Source of the DNA: Bacteroidota bacterium
GTDB taxonomy: Bacteria > Bacteroidota > Bacteroidia > Bacteroidales > Paludibacteraceae
Length of the DNA stretch: 64,000 nt
Reading direction: 5' to 3'
Assembly: GCA_023391625.1 (NCBI GenBank)
Contig: JAEWAN010000006.1
Span: 620,001 to 684,000, forward strand
Shown here: piece after piece, positions 1-8,167 of the stretch
Layout: the number at the start of each line of letters is the position of its first letter
Numbering within the stretch: the stretch's first letter is position 1
The notes under the pieces: generated by a model
Seen by the model: only the letters and a program-made list of their open reading frames with translations
Told to the model about the DNA's origin: nothing
The model's database searches: none
Position numbers and translations under genes: made by a program

Positions 1-2
1 TT

Positions 3-1097
3 TTGATTGGGAATAATTTTGTAAACGTGGCGATTATCTTATTGCTTACCCGTTTTACATCAACTTTGTTGAATTTTGATAACGCGCCGGTAGTAGGCTT
101 CCTTTTTCAGTCTGTTGTTATTACATTCATTCTTCTTTTGTTTGGGGAGATTATGCCGAAAGTGTATGCGACACAGTATGGAAAAAAGACTGCTTCTGCA
201 ACCGTTAACTTTTTAACCGTGTTGGGAAAGATATTTAAACCCTTTGTTTTTATACTGGTAAATTCCACGTCTGTGGTTAATAAGAGGCTGGAAAAGCATC
301 GTCATAATAATATTTCTATAGATGAATTGTCGCAGGCGCTGGAACTGACTTCGCAAAATACGGATGAGGATACGGAGATTCTGGAGGGGATTATAAAATT
401 TGGAAATATTCAGGTTGCGGACATTATGACTCCCCGTGTTGATATTATTGATGTGGATATAAAGTCAGATTATAAAGAAGTGCTGGCTGTGATTGCAGAA
501 TCCGGTTATTCACGTATTCCGGTTTATTCCGGCAACAGGGATAATATCCGGGGGTTGTTATACAGTAAAGATTTTCTTCCGCATTTGGATAAACCGTCGG
601 GGTTTCGTTGGCAGAACCTGATTCGCCAGGCATACTATGTGCCGGAGACAAAGAAAATAGATGACCTGCTGAATGAGTTTCAAGAAAATAAAATTCATCT
701 GGCTTTAGTGGTCGATGAGTATGGAGGAACATCCGGTTTAATTACTTTGGAGGATATACTGGAAGAAATTGTGGGCGATATAACCGACGAATATGATGAA
801 GAAGAAAGATTATATACGAAGGTAGACGATCGTACATTCATCATTGAAGCTAAAATATTGCTGAATGACTTTTATAAGATTCCGGAAATAGAGCGTGAAG
901 ACTTTATAAAAGAAACGGAAGAAGTTGAGACTTTGGCCGGATTAATCCTTGAATTGAAAGGTGAAATCCCGACGGTGAATGAGAAAATTGATTACGGACA
1001 TTATACGTTTGAGATATTGGCTGTGGATGACCGCAGGATAAAGGAAGTGAAATTGCATATAAAAGAAAAGGAAGAAATACAGGAAGAACATGAGTAA
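3..1097 (+). CDS. gldE: GldE-like CBS/CorC-domain membrane protein, 5' end cut by window
   Basis: Member of the CNNM/CorC-HlyC family, called GldE in Bacteroidetes when it lies next to gldD. The visible part has hydrophobic segments in about residues 5-90 (the end of a DUF21 membrane domain), a CBS pair at about 130-250 with the motifs IMTPR (141-145) and VVDEYGG (236-242), then a CorC-type C-terminal domain after the acidic stretch at 270-280. The frame is open to the first base, and the membrane domain looks too short, so the true start lies outside. The family is linked to metal-ion transport; in gliding flavobacteria GldE is a helper for gliding or type IX secretion, but non-gliding species also carry it. 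The next gene starts at or just past its stop, so the two are probably cotranscribed. Confidence 0.87.
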   Translation: MIGNNFVNVAIILLLTRFTSTLLNFDNAPVVGFLFQSVVITFILLLFGEIMPKVYATQYGKKTASATVNFLTVLGKIFKPFVFILVNSTSVVNKRLEKHRHNNISIDELSQALELTSQNTDEDTEILEGIIKFGNIQVADIMTPRVDIIDVDIKSDYKEVLAVIAESGYSRIPVYSGNRDNIRGLLYSKDFLPHLDKPSGFRWQNLIRQAYYVPETKKIDDLLNEFQENKIHLALVVDEYGGTSGLITLEDILEEIVGDITDEYDEEERLYTKVDDRTFIIEAKILLNDFYKIPEIEREDFIKETEEVETLAGLILELKGEIPTVNEKIDYGHYTFEILAVDDRRIKEVKLHIKEKEEIQEEHE

Positions 1098-1140
1098 AAG
1101 ACAGGTTTTTATAAAAAGAGAGAATGGGGTAAAAAGAAAT

Positions 1141-1728
1141 ATGATTACCAGAGTATTTCTGTTTTCTTTTTTTCTGTTTACAGTGCTGTCTTTATCGTAC
1201 TCATGTAAGAAGTCATACATTCCTCGTCCTTACGGTTATTACAGGGTTGATTTGCCTGAGCATAAATACCGGATATTGGATACTTTAAGTTTGCCTTATC
1301 ATTTTGAATATTCTGATTATGCTGTGATAGCTCCCCGGCAAAAGGAGAACGAGAAGTATTGGCTGGATATTCAGTATCCGATGTTGAATGCCAGCATACA
1401 TTGCAGTTATAAACAAATTGATAATAATTTGCTGGAACTCTCTGAAGATGCCAGGAACTTTGTGTATTCCGCGCATTCTTCACAGGCAGACGCTATCGGA
1501 GAGCCCCGTTTTGAGAATCCGTATGAGGATGTGTATGCGGTTTTGTATGATTTGAGGGGTAATGTGGCTTCTCCGATCCAGTTTGTTGTAACAGACAGTG
1601 TGCGGCACTTTTTCCGTGGAGCGCTTTATTTTGATAATGTTCCTAACAAAGATTCCATAGCCCCTATGCTTGAATACGTGCGGGAGGATATAAAATATTT
1701 GTTGGAAACGTTTGAGTGGAAAAAATGA
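1141..1728 (+). CDS. gldD: GldD-like lipoprotein
   Basis: Small lipoprotein of the GldD family, found with GldE in Bacteroidetes; in Flavobacterium it is needed for gliding and the type IX secretion machinery. I start it at 1141 because that gives a classic 22-residue lipoprotein signal: a positive start, a Phe/Leu-rich core and a cleavage site before Cys in LSYSC. An upstream in-frame ATG at 1090 overlaps the gldE stop by 8 bases but adds a charged 17-residue leader, which fits export poorly. The mature protein is about 170 residues with no repeats. Its stop overlaps the start of the next gene (ATGA), so translation is probably coupled. Whether this organism glides cannot be told from the window. 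Confidence 0.82.
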   Translation: MITRVFLFSFFLFTVLSLSYSCKKSYIPRPYGYYRVDLPEHKYRILDTLSLPYHFEYSDYAVIAPRQKENEKYWLDIQYPMLNASIHCSYKQIDNNLLELSEDARNFVYSAHSSQADAIGEPRFENPYEDVYAVLYDLRGNVASPIQFVVTDSVRHFFRGALYFDNVPNKDSIAPMLEYVREDIKYLLETFEWKK

Positions 1729-2342
1729 TAGTAAGAACGGAAATGGATCAGGAGCTCCGTCTGATAGTCTGGGAAACTACAGAAACGACGGATGATCTGT
1801 TGAAAGAACTCCATTGTCCGCAGTCTATTGCCGAATATAGCCGGTTGACCTCGGAGAAAAGGAGAAAGGAATTTCTGGCCGTTCGTGTGGCGCTGAAAAG
1901 AGCATTGGGAAAAGAACATGTTATTATTTATGACAATGACGGTAAACCTTATCTGTCAGATAATTGTTTTAATATAAGTATTTCGCATAGCGGCTCATGG
2001 GTTGCTGTCGTTTTACACCCTGCACGTCCGGTGGGAATAGACTTGGAGTGTGTAGGGAAAAAAGTTCAGCGGGTTTATAAACGTTTTTTGTGTGCAGAAG
2101 AACAGAACCATTTGCTGGGAGATAAATCGGTGGAGAAACTTCATATCGCATGGTCTGCTAAAGAAGCTGCTTACAAGATAATAGGTAAAGAAGCTGTTGA
2201 TTTTTCGACGCAGCTATATGTAGAACCTTTTGAAGTGAAAGAAAAAGGAAAATTAATCACAATACATACAACCAGTGGGAAGAAGTATTATTTCGATTAT
2301 TTACAAGCAGAAAACTATGTGCTCGTTTACGGAATAGGCTAA
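1725..2342 (+). CDS. 4'-phosphopantetheinyl transferase superfamily protein
   Basis: Transfers the phosphopantetheine arm of coenzyme A to a serine on carrier proteins. The two signature blocks are present: GIDLE at residues 104-108 (metal-binding Asp/Glu) and WSAKEAAYK at 143-151 (catalytic Glu/Lys). At 205 residues with an N-terminal half that resembles a degenerate repeat, it is closer to the Sfp type than to the short AcpS type. The ATG at 1725 overlaps the gldD stop by 4 bases; a GTG three codons earlier (1716) is possible but less likely. Its carrier target is not in this window. It may serve the fatty-acid carrier protein or a secondary pathway. Confidence 0.88.
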   Translation: MIVRTEMDQELRLIVWETTETTDDLLKELHCPQSIAEYSRLTSEKRRKEFLAVRVALKRALGKEHVIIYDNDGKPYLSDNCFNISISHSGSWVAVVLHPARPVGIDLECVGKKVQRVYKRFLCAEEQNHLLGDKSVEKLHIAWSAKEAAYKIIGKEAVDFSTQLYVEPFEVKEKGKLITIHTTSGKKYYFDYLQAENYVLVYGIG

Positions 2343-2371
2343 AACCACTATAAAACAAGACAGAATCAATT

Positions 2372-3154
2372 ATGAGAGAAGTTTTTAGAAAAATCTTATT
2401 AAACAGGGAAGCTAAGAAAAAAATGTTGGCTGTACTGCTTGACCCGGATAAGTGTCAGGGGCTGACATTGGCTTCGACTATAGCCGCACTCAAAACGAAA
2501 GAACCTGATCTGATTTTTATTGGTGGAAGCCTGGCTTCGGTTACGACCCATTCTTTGATAGAGATATTGAAAGAAGAAGTGAAATCCAAGGTTGTATTGT
2601 TTCCTGGGAATGCAAGCCAGTTTGCTCCTAATGCAGATGCTTTGTTGTTTATATCATTAATTTCCGGACGTAATCCTGATTATTTGATAGGACAGCAGGT
2701 ACTGGCAGCCAAAGCAATAAAAAATTCGGACGTAGAAATAATTCCTACAGGCTATATTCTGGTAGATGGAGGGAAGGTCAGTGCGACTGAATATATAAGC
2801 AATACACGTGCAATTCCGAGAGACCAGAAAGATATTCTTGTATCTACCGCTTTGGCAGGGGAGTTGTTAGGTATGCATGCCATTTATCTGGAGGCCGGTA
2901 GCGGAGCAAAAGAACATGTGCCGGCGGATTTGATTAAACGTGTAAGTGAGGAGATAGAGGTGCCTTTGATTGTCGGAGGCGGTATCCGGTCGGTAGAAGA
3001 TTTGGGCGCATGTTATGAAGCGGGAGCAGATATTGTGGTAATCGGAAATTTCTTTGAAGAACATCCGGAAAAAATTCTTGATTTTGTAGAGTTTACTGAA
3101 GAATATAGCGCGAAATTGCAAGAGGAATCAGAGCCTAATTATTTGTTGCCTTGA
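2372..3154 (+). CDS. Geranylgeranylglyceryl/heptaprenylglyceryl phosphate synthase family (PcrB-like)
   Basis: A TIM-barrel prenyltransferase that in characterised relatives joins a polyprenyl diphosphate to sn-glycerol-1-phosphate, the first committed step of archaeal ether lipids. Seen here: LLDPDK at residues 22-27 (Mg/diphosphate-binding Asp), YLEAGSGA at about 172-179 and a glycine-rich phosphate loop GGGIRS at 202-207. The length of 260 fits the longer bacterial/archaeal group known in Bacteroidetes. The gene sits 29 bases after the PPTase gene in the same direction. No glycerol-1-phosphate dehydrogenase is in the window, so the product made in this bacterium is not shown. A hairpin with a T-run follows. 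Confidence 0.85.
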   Translation: MREVFRKILLNREAKKKMLAVLLDPDKCQGLTLASTIAALKTKEPDLIFIGGSLASVTTHSLIEILKEEVKSKVVLFPGNASQFAPNADALLFISLISGRNPDYLIGQQVLAAKAIKNSDVEIIPTGYILVDGGKVSATEYISNTRAIPRDQKDILVSTALAGELLGMHAIYLEAGSGAKEHVPADLIKRVSEEIEVPLIVGGGIRSVEDLGACYEAGADIVVIGNFFEEHPEKILDFVEFTEEYSAKLQEESEPNYLLP

Positions 3155-3183
3155 TTTAATCATTGCCTTATTTAAAGATATGA

Positions 3184-3222
3184 ATACAGTCTGTAGTGTT
3201 TCCTGCAGGCTGTATTTTGTTT
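3184..3222 (+). terminator. Intrinsic terminator after the GGGP-synthase gene
   Basis: A 13-base-pair stem (3184-3196 with 3203-3215, G-U pairs allowed, 6-base loop) is followed by TTTGTTT. It lies 30 bases past the stop of the GGGP-synthase gene and before the promoter of the next gene, so it probably ends the gldE operon. Confidence 0.65.
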
Positions 3223-3230
3223 ATATTCTG

Positions 3231-3262
3231 TTTGTAAAATCAGATTGAAATACTTATATTTG
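3231..3262 (+). promoter_or_regulatory. Bacteroides-type promoter (-33 TTTG, -7 TATATTTG)
   Basis: TTTG at 3231-3234 and TATATTTG at 3255-3262, 20 bases apart, match the Bacteroides sigma-ABfr consensus TTTG/TAnnTTTG exactly. Transcription would start near 3269, giving a leader of about 37 bases before the ATG at 3306. Confidence 0.75.
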
Positions 3263-3305
3263 AAAAGATTAAAGATATAAATAACCTGATCTAAATCTAT
3301 TGCCC

Positions 3306-4541
3306 ATGAAACGTTCATTCTTCTTAATGGGTTGTTTGTTTTCCTTCCTTTCTGCCTTTACCCAGGCAAATTTTGTTGTTGTGTCAGGAAAAATAGTGGA
3401 CCATGAAACTCGTAAAGCACTTGTATCGGTTTCGGTAAGAGTACAGGACATGAATCTGGCTACGGTATCCAATGGTGATGGTGAGTTTTCATTGAAAGTG
3501 CCGGCCGACAGTACCGGACTGCGGATATTGTTTTCACACGTGGGATATGAACCGAAAGAGCTTCCTTTGTCTTCCTTGAATAAGGAACGAAATATCATAC
3601 GGTTACGCCCTGACTTTATTGCCTTAAATGAGTTTGAAATCCGGACGGGAGATGCCACCGAATATATGAAAGAGGTATTTAAAAAAATACCGCAGAATTA
3701 TTCTGTACAGCCTAATCAGATGGTTGGCTTTTACCGGGAATCGTTGAAGAAGAACAATCGCTATCTTAGCGTAACAGAAGCGGTGGTAGATGTATATAAA
3801 GCTCCTTATGATAAAATGGGATATGACCAGGCTAAAATATACAAAGCCAGGCAACTTACGGACTCGGAGAGAATAGATACTATTTTTATTAAATATAGGG
3901 GAGGGATTAATACGGCTTTGGAACTGGATCTGGTAAAGAATTATCCGGATATCTTTTATGAAGATTTTGATTTGTTGTATAAGTTTGCTTTTGAAGGGAA
4001 AATGTACAGCGGAGGACGGGCTCAGTATGTTATATCTTTTATTCAACGTGACGATATACTGTCTCCCTTGTTCAAAGGACGTATGTATGTGGATGTGGAA
4101 ACACAAGCCATTAGTAAAGTGGAATTCAATGTTTATATAGAGAGTAATCCGGATATGGCTACTTCTTTGTTTATCAGGAAGAAACCTGCGGGGATGAAGA
4201 TTCAGGTTACCGAAGCTGCTTATATCATGCAATATGTTCCGGTAGGAGAGAAATGGTTTATGGAATATTCCATGGCCAGGTTAAATTTTAGATGTCGTTG
4301 GGAGAAGCGTTTGTTTAGTTCTGTTTATTCCATCCAGTCAGAAATGGCTATAACCGATCGTGCCGAGAATGGTGTGGTGAAATTTCCGGTGAGAGATCGT
4401 CTAAAACCGACGGATGTGATAACGGAAAAGGTTTCTGATTTTGAAGATGAAAATTTCTGGGAAGGGTATAATATCATTGAGCCGGAACAGGACATTGAGA
4501 ATGCTGTTAAGAAGATTTCTAAGAAATTGAAGTGCAGGTAA
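3306..4541 (+). CDS. Exported protein with carboxypeptidase-regulatory-like domain
   Basis: 411 residues. A Sec signal peptide of about 20 residues (core FFLMGCLFSFLSAF) is followed by a CarboxypepD_reg-like beta-sandwich at about 25-105, starting with VSGKIVDHETRKALVSVSV. This domain is common at the N-terminus of Bacteroidetes outer-membrane and surface proteins. The rest (about 115-411) has no catalytic motif I recognise; it contains FYRESLKKNNRYLS and many aromatic and beta-strand-like segments, suggesting a periplasmic or outer-membrane-attached fold. I use the ATG at 3306 rather than the TTG at 3300 because it opens the signal peptide with MKRS. It stands alone, with its own promoter and a downstream terminator. 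Function unknown. Confidence 0.7.
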   Translation: MKRSFFLMGCLFSFLSAFTQANFVVVSGKIVDHETRKALVSVSVRVQDMNLATVSNGDGEFSLKVPADSTGLRILFSHVGYEPKELPLSSLNKERNIIRLRPDFIALNEFEIRTGDATEYMKEVFKKIPQNYSVQPNQMVGFYRESLKKNNRYLSVTEAVVDVYKAPYDKMGYDQAKIYKARQLTDSERIDTIFIKYRGGINTALELDLVKNYPDIFYEDFDLLYKFAFEGKMYSGGRAQYVISFIQRDDILSPLFKGRMYVDVETQAISKVEFNVYIESNPDMATSLFIRKKPAGMKIQVTEAAYIMQYVPVGEKWFMEYSMARLNFRCRWEKRLFSSVYSIQSEMAITDRAENGVVKFPVRDRLKPTDVITEKVSDFEDENFWEGYNIIEPEQDIENAVKKISKKLKCR

Positions 4542-4558
4542 ATGATACGAGAAGAAAG

Positions 4559-4591
4559 CGATTCTCAGAAAAGGAAACTTCCTGAGAATCG
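4559..4591 (+). terminator. Hairpin after the regulatory-like-domain gene
   Basis: A 10-base-pair perfect stem (4559-4568 with 4582-4591) with a further short inner pairing lies 18 bases past the stop at 4541. It lacks a clear T-run, so it may stabilise the mRNA 3' end or act together with the stronger hairpin at 4630-4663. Confidence 0.4.
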
Positions 4592-4629
4592 AATACCTGG
4601 AAATATCTTTTAGGCAGTTATAAAAAAAC

Positions 4630-4663
4630 ATGGAGGTGAATCAAAAATCTGATTCACCTCCAT
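4630..4663. terminator. Bidirectional terminator between convergent genes
   Basis: A perfect 14-base-pair stem (4630-4643 with 4650-4663) with a 6-base loop is flanked by A-rich sequence on the left (TAAAAAAAC) and T-rich on the right (ATTTTTAT). It can terminate both the + strand gene ending at 4541 and hisS, which ends at 4686 on the - strand. Confidence 0.8.
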
Positions 4664-4685
4664 ATTTTTATAAGGGCTCTTGTAT

Positions 4686-6041
4686 TTAAAGTAGTTCTGT
4701 TAGTTCGTCCAATCCGGTCAGCTTTTGTTCTCCGGTTTTCATGTTTTTCAGCATCACTTTATTTTCATTCATTTCCGTTTCGCCTACGATAGCAACAAAT
4801 GGAATTTTTTTATTATCGGCATAACTCATTTGTTTTTTCATCTTGGCATCATCTGGATATACTTCCGCATTAATACCCTGTTTCCGCAGTTCCTTTAACC
4901 AAGGCAGGCAGTATAGTTTTTCCTGTTCTCCGAAATGGACAAAAAGTATTTTTGTCTGTTCTGAAGAAGTTTCCGGATATAAATCCAATTGGTTTAAAAC
5001 GTCGTAAATACGATCGGCGCCGAATGATATTCCTACGCCCGACACGCCGTCCAGGCCAAATACTCCGGTTAGGTTGTCGTATCGTCCGCCTCCGGTGATG
5101 CTGCCTATCACTACATCAAGGGCTTTTACCTCAAAAATGGCTCCTGTATAATAGTTCAATCCCCTTGCTAATGTTAAGTCAAGTTCAAGTTGGGTTGCGA
5201 CTCCGGTCTTTTCACATAAGGTGAAAATTGTTTCCAGTTCTTCAATTCCCTTTGTCCCTGTTTCAGATGAGGCCAGTATTGTTTTTAGTTGATTCAGTTT
5301 TTCCGTATTGGAACCGGAAAGTTTTAAAATAGGCTGAAGTTTATCAATGGCTTCTTGCGATATACCCTTGGAAGCTATTTCTTCATTTACTTTTTCCAGC
5401 CCTATTTTATCCATTTTATCAATGGCTACTGTTATATCAACGATTTTGTCTTTTTCACCGATTATTTCAGCAATACCGGAAAGTATTTTACGGTTATTTA
5501 TCTTGATGCAGACGTTTACATTCAGACGGCGGTAAACTTCATCCACAATCTGAATAAGTTCCAGTTCGTTCAGCAATGAATCACTTCCCACTACATCGAC
5601 ATCACATTGATAAAATTCCCGATAACGGCCTTTCTGCGGACGGTCTGCCCTCCATACCGGCTGTATCTGGTACCGACGGAAAGGAAACGTTATCTTGTCC
5701 CGGTTTTGAACAACGAAACGGGCAAAAGGAACAGTTAGGTCGTATCTTAGTCCTTTTTCTGATATTTTATTGGTTAGTTTTGTGCTGTTACGCTCAGTTA
5801 AGTCTTCTTGTGACAGATTACTAAGATAATCGCCGGAATTCAAGACCTTAAACAGCAATTTGTCCCCTTCTTCACCGTATTTACCCATTAATGTAGATAA
5901 ATTTTCCATTGCCGGTGTTTCAATCTGCTGATAACCATATAAACGAAAGACGTCTTTTATGGTGTTGAAAATGTAGTTCCGTTTCGCCATTTCCTGAGGG
6001 GTGAAATCGCGTGTACCTTTGGGAATTGATGGTTTCTGCAT
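4686..6041 (-). CDS. hisS: Histidyl-tRNA synthetase
   Basis: Class II aminoacyl-tRNA synthetase that charges tRNA-His with histidine in the cytoplasm. 451 residues, typical of the Bacteroidetes form. It opens with PSIPKGTRDFTP; motif 2 (VWRADRP..GRYREFYQCD) lies in the first third; the histidine-specific LARGLNYYTGAIFEV segment and motif 3-like GGGRYDNLTG are present, and an anticodon-binding alpha/beta domain forms the last 90 residues. It starts 3 bases after the waaA stop, so the two genes are probably one transcript. The stretch between motif 2 and the HisA block is longer than in the E. coli enzyme, as in other Bacteroidetes HisS. Confidence 0.95.
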   Translation of the reverse strand: MQKPSIPKGTRDFTPQEMAKRNYIFNTIKDVFRLYGYQQIETPAMENLSTLMGKYGEEGDKLLFKVLNSGDYLSNLSQEDLTERNSTKLTNKISEKGLRYDLTVPFARFVVQNRDKITFPFRRYQIQPVWRADRPQKGRYREFYQCDVDVVGSDSLLNELELIQIVDEVYRRLNVNVCIKINNRKILSGIAEIIGEKDKIVDITVAIDKMDKIGLEKVNEEIASKGISQEAIDKLQPILKLSGSNTEKLNQLKTILASSETGTKGIEELETIFTLCEKTGVATQLELDLTLARGLNYYTGAIFEVKALDVVIGSITGGGRYDNLTGVFGLDGVSGVGISFGADRIYDVLNQLDLYPETSSEQTKILFVHFGEQEKLYCLPWLKELRKQGINAEVYPDDAKMKKQMSYADNKKIPFVAIVGETEMNENKVMLKNMKTGEQKLTGLDELTELL

Positions 6042-6044
6042 AAT

Positions 6045-7271
6045 TTATCTTAATTCTGGTTCTAAATATTTGAATATTTCTTCAGTAGCTCCGGTGTTTT
6101 CCCGGACATATTTTCCTGCAATATTACCTGTTTTTTCGTAGTTTTCCAGTAGGTAATCAAATCTTTCTTTCAGTTCCTCGTAGTTGGAAATTGAAAATCC
6201 GGCTCCTTCTTTTATCAGTTCACGGGCTTCCCTGAATTTTTGGTAATTAGGACCGAAAACAACGGGTACATTGTATACGGCAGCTTCAAGAATGTTGTGG
6301 ATTCCTACGCCGAATCCCCCGCCTACATAAGCAAAATCTGCATATTGATAGATGGATGATAATATTCCTATCGCATCAATTACGAGGCATCGTGAACGGG
6401 TAAGATTGGTTTCTGAGAATTCAGTATAACGGATATAGTTTCCATTCAGCATTTTGAATAAATCTTGTAAATGAGCTTTGTTGATTTCATGGGGGACTAT
6501 GATCATTTTTATGTCCGGATGTTCGTTCAGGTAACGGATCAGTAAAGTTTCGTCTTTGGGCCAGGTGCTTCCGGCTATAATCACAGGTTTGCCGTCAATG
6601 AATTTTTCGATGAGGGGAAATTTCTTTGCTAATTTGGATTGTGCTTCTACACGGTCAAAACGAGTATCTCCGGTTATGGATACTTGATTAATGCCGTTGT
6701 TGCGCAATAATTCGGCAGAAGGCTGGTCTTGCACGAATATGTGTTTGAAGGTTCTTAATAACTTCAAATACCACTTACCGTAAGGTTTGAAAAATAATTG
6801 CCCCGGACGGAATATGGTGGATATGATGAATGTCGGAATATTAAGCTTATGTAAAGTAAGCAGATAGTTAGGCCAGAATTCATATTTTATGAATACTGCG
6901 GCACTTGGCTTTGCGAGTTTTATGAACTTTCTGGCAGAACGTGGGGTGTCCAACGGCAGGTAGGCAATGACGTCTGCCAACGGATAACTCTTTTTTACTT
7001 CATATCCGGACGGAGAATAAAAGGTGAGAAGAACAGGAATTTCCGGTTGTTCTTCTTTTATTTTTTCAATAAGAGGTCGCCCTTGTTCAAACTCTCCCAA
7101 CGATGCGGCATGTATCCACAGATAATGTTTATTTGGCTGAATTTTTTCTTTTAATACAGCCAGTGCGTTACGTTGACCTTTGAATAGTTTACGTGCCTTG
7201 CTGTTGAAGAGGGAAGCTATGGCTATCAATCCTCCGTAAATGTAAATGCCGATGGAATAAATAGTTTTCAT
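6045..7271 (-). CDS. waaA: 3-deoxy-D-manno-octulosonic acid (Kdo) transferase
   Basis: Glycosyltransferase of family GT30 that adds Kdo from CMP-Kdo to lipid IVA at the inner-membrane face, starting the LPS core. 408 residues; an N-terminal membrane anchor (about residues 3-22) precedes the first Rossmann domain with WIHAASLGEFEQGRPLIE, where the family's catalytic Glu sits in ASxGE. The C-terminal nucleotide-sugar domain holds FVGGG-like YVGGGFGVGIHNILEAA and FGPNYQKFREA. It is followed directly by hisS. It belongs functionally with lpxA, lpxC-fabZ and lpxD further along this window. Confidence 0.93.
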   Translation of the reverse strand: MKTIYSIGIYIYGGLIAIASLFNSKARKLFKGQRNALAVLKEKIQPNKHYLWIHAASLGEFEQGRPLIEKIKEEQPEIPVLLTFYSPSGYEVKKSYPLADVIAYLPLDTPRSARKFIKLAKPSAAVFIKYEFWPNYLLTLHKLNIPTFIISTIFRPGQLFFKPYGKWYLKLLRTFKHIFVQDQPSAELLRNNGINQVSITGDTRFDRVEAQSKLAKKFPLIEKFIDGKPVIIAGSTWPKDETLLIRYLNEHPDIKMIIVPHEINKAHLQDLFKMLNGNYIRYTEFSETNLTRSRCLVIDAIGILSSIYQYADFAYVGGGFGVGIHNILEAAVYNVPVVFGPNYQKFREARELIKEGAGFSISNYEELKERFDYLLENYEKTGNIAGKYVRENTGATEEIFKYLEPELR

Positions 7272-7296
7272 ACGAATAGAATAAGTGGATGTTAGG

Positions 7297-7337
7297 TTAA
7301 AAAAAGAAAAGGCATTTCAAGATTTTGAAACGCCTTT
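7297..7337 (-). terminator. Intrinsic terminator of rpsO
   Basis: Stem 7307-7320 with 7325-7337, with one position that is a G-U pair only in the - strand transcript; on that strand it is followed by a run rich in T (complement of GTTAAAAAAAGAAAA). It begins 20 bases past the rpsO stop. Confidence 0.75.
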
Positions 7338-7356
7338 AGTAGGGTTGAAAGATTTT

Positions 7357-7626
7357 TTACTTTCTAATGCCTAACTCTTTAATGATAGCTCTGTAACGCA
7401 TGATGTCGTTTTTCTTTAAATAGTCAAGCAGACGACGGCGTTTACCTACTAACATTACAAGAGCGCGTTCTGTACTATAATCTTTTTTGTTTGACTTTAA
7501 GTGTTCAGTCAAATGGTTGATACGGTATGAAAACAATGCTATCTGAGCTTCAGGTGAGCCAGTATCAGTGTTAGACTTTCCGTATTTACCAAAGATTTCT
7601 TTCTTTTTTTCAGAATCTAAATACAT
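7357..7626 (-). CDS. rpsO: 30S ribosomal protein S15
   Basis: Primary 16S rRNA-binding protein of the small subunit, acting early in platform assembly. 89 residues, the standard length. The conserved stretch GSPEAQIALFSYRINHLTEHLK and the basic RRRLLDYLK segment near the C-terminus are diagnostic. It is monocistronic: a Bacteroides-type promoter lies at 7658-7688 and an intrinsic terminator at 7297-7337. I see no obvious E. coli-like autoregulatory pseudoknot in the 30-base leader, but that cannot be excluded by eye. Confidence 0.97.
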   Translation of the reverse strand: MYLDSEKKKEIFGKYGKSNTDTGSPEAQIALFSYRINHLTEHLKSNKKDYSTERALVMLVGKRRRLLDYLKKNDIMRYRAIIKELGIRK

Positions 7627-7657
7627 GATAATTATTTATATATATTATTTTGAGGTG

Positions 7658-7688
7658 CAAAGATAGAGGTTTTATTTTGATTATTCAA
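7658..7688 (-). promoter_or_regulatory. rpsO promoter (-33 TTG, -7 TATCTTTG)
   Basis: Read on the - strand: TATCTTTG from 7665 to 7658 matches TAnnTTTG, and TTG at 7688-7686 lies 20 bases upstream. Predicted transcription start near 7651, about 25 bases before the rpsO ATG. Confidence 0.6.
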
Positions 7689-7726
7689 TGGAGTAGTGAA
7701 AAATTCTTCTTTTTTTCTTTTGTTTA

Positions 7727-8167
7727 TCATAAAAATAAACCGTTCAGATACATCCATACGACGTAACGGACAAATTTTCCCATTAACATAGAGAACGCAA
7801 CGATCCATACATTGCAACGGAAAAATCCGCAGGCAACGGCGATAACGTCGCCTACCCCGGGAAGGAAAGAAAAAAAGGCCAGCCAGTCTCCGTATTTTTG
7901 CACTTTATCGGTGAACCCGTCTATTTTTTCTTTTTTTACTCCAGTAAATTTCTCAATCCATTCCAGTTTTCCTAATTTACCCAGATAGTAACAGCTCATA
8001 CCTCCCAGCCAGTTCCCCAGTGTTGCCACAATAACACAAGTCCATAGATCAAAGCCTCCGAAAGCCAGGGCTGTGAAAACAACTTCTGAACTGAATGGAA
8101 CTACCGTTGCCGCCAGAAAAGAGGAGATAAAGAGCCCCAGGTATCCGAGTTCGGTTAATCCTATCAT
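7727..8167 (-). CDS. YqaA-like small DedA/VTT-family membrane protein
   Basis: 146-residue inner-membrane protein of the SNARE-associated/VTT (DedA) superfamily, YqaA type. Features: an N-terminal hydrophobic helix, FLAATVVPFSSEVVFTAL with the family's conserved Pro/Glu, a reentrant-like GNWLGGMSCYYLGK, then the characteristic loop FLPGVGDVIAVACGFF with conserved Pro and Gly, and a last membrane helix. Larger DedA relatives have been implicated in flipping undecaprenyl phosphate or phosphatidylethanolamine; the role of the short YqaA type is not established. Its ATG overlaps the stop of the preceding gene by 4 bases (ATGA), indicating coupling. Confidence 0.82.
   Translation of the reverse strand: MIGLTELGYLGLFISSFLAATVVPFSSEVVFTALAFGGFDLWTCVIVATLGNWLGGMSCYYLGKLGKLEWIEKFTGVKKEKIDGFTDKVQKYGDWLAFFSFLPGVGDVIAVACGFFRCNVWIVAFSMLMGKFVRYVVWMYLNGLFL

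Noticed and set aside
1090..1140. Upstream start for GldD
   Set aside because: Adds a charged leader before the lipoprotein signal; 1141 fits export better.
7632..7817. 61-codon - strand frame between rpsO and the YqaA gene
   Set aside because: Overlaps the YqaA 3' end in another frame and covers the rpsO promoter; composition is not protein-like.
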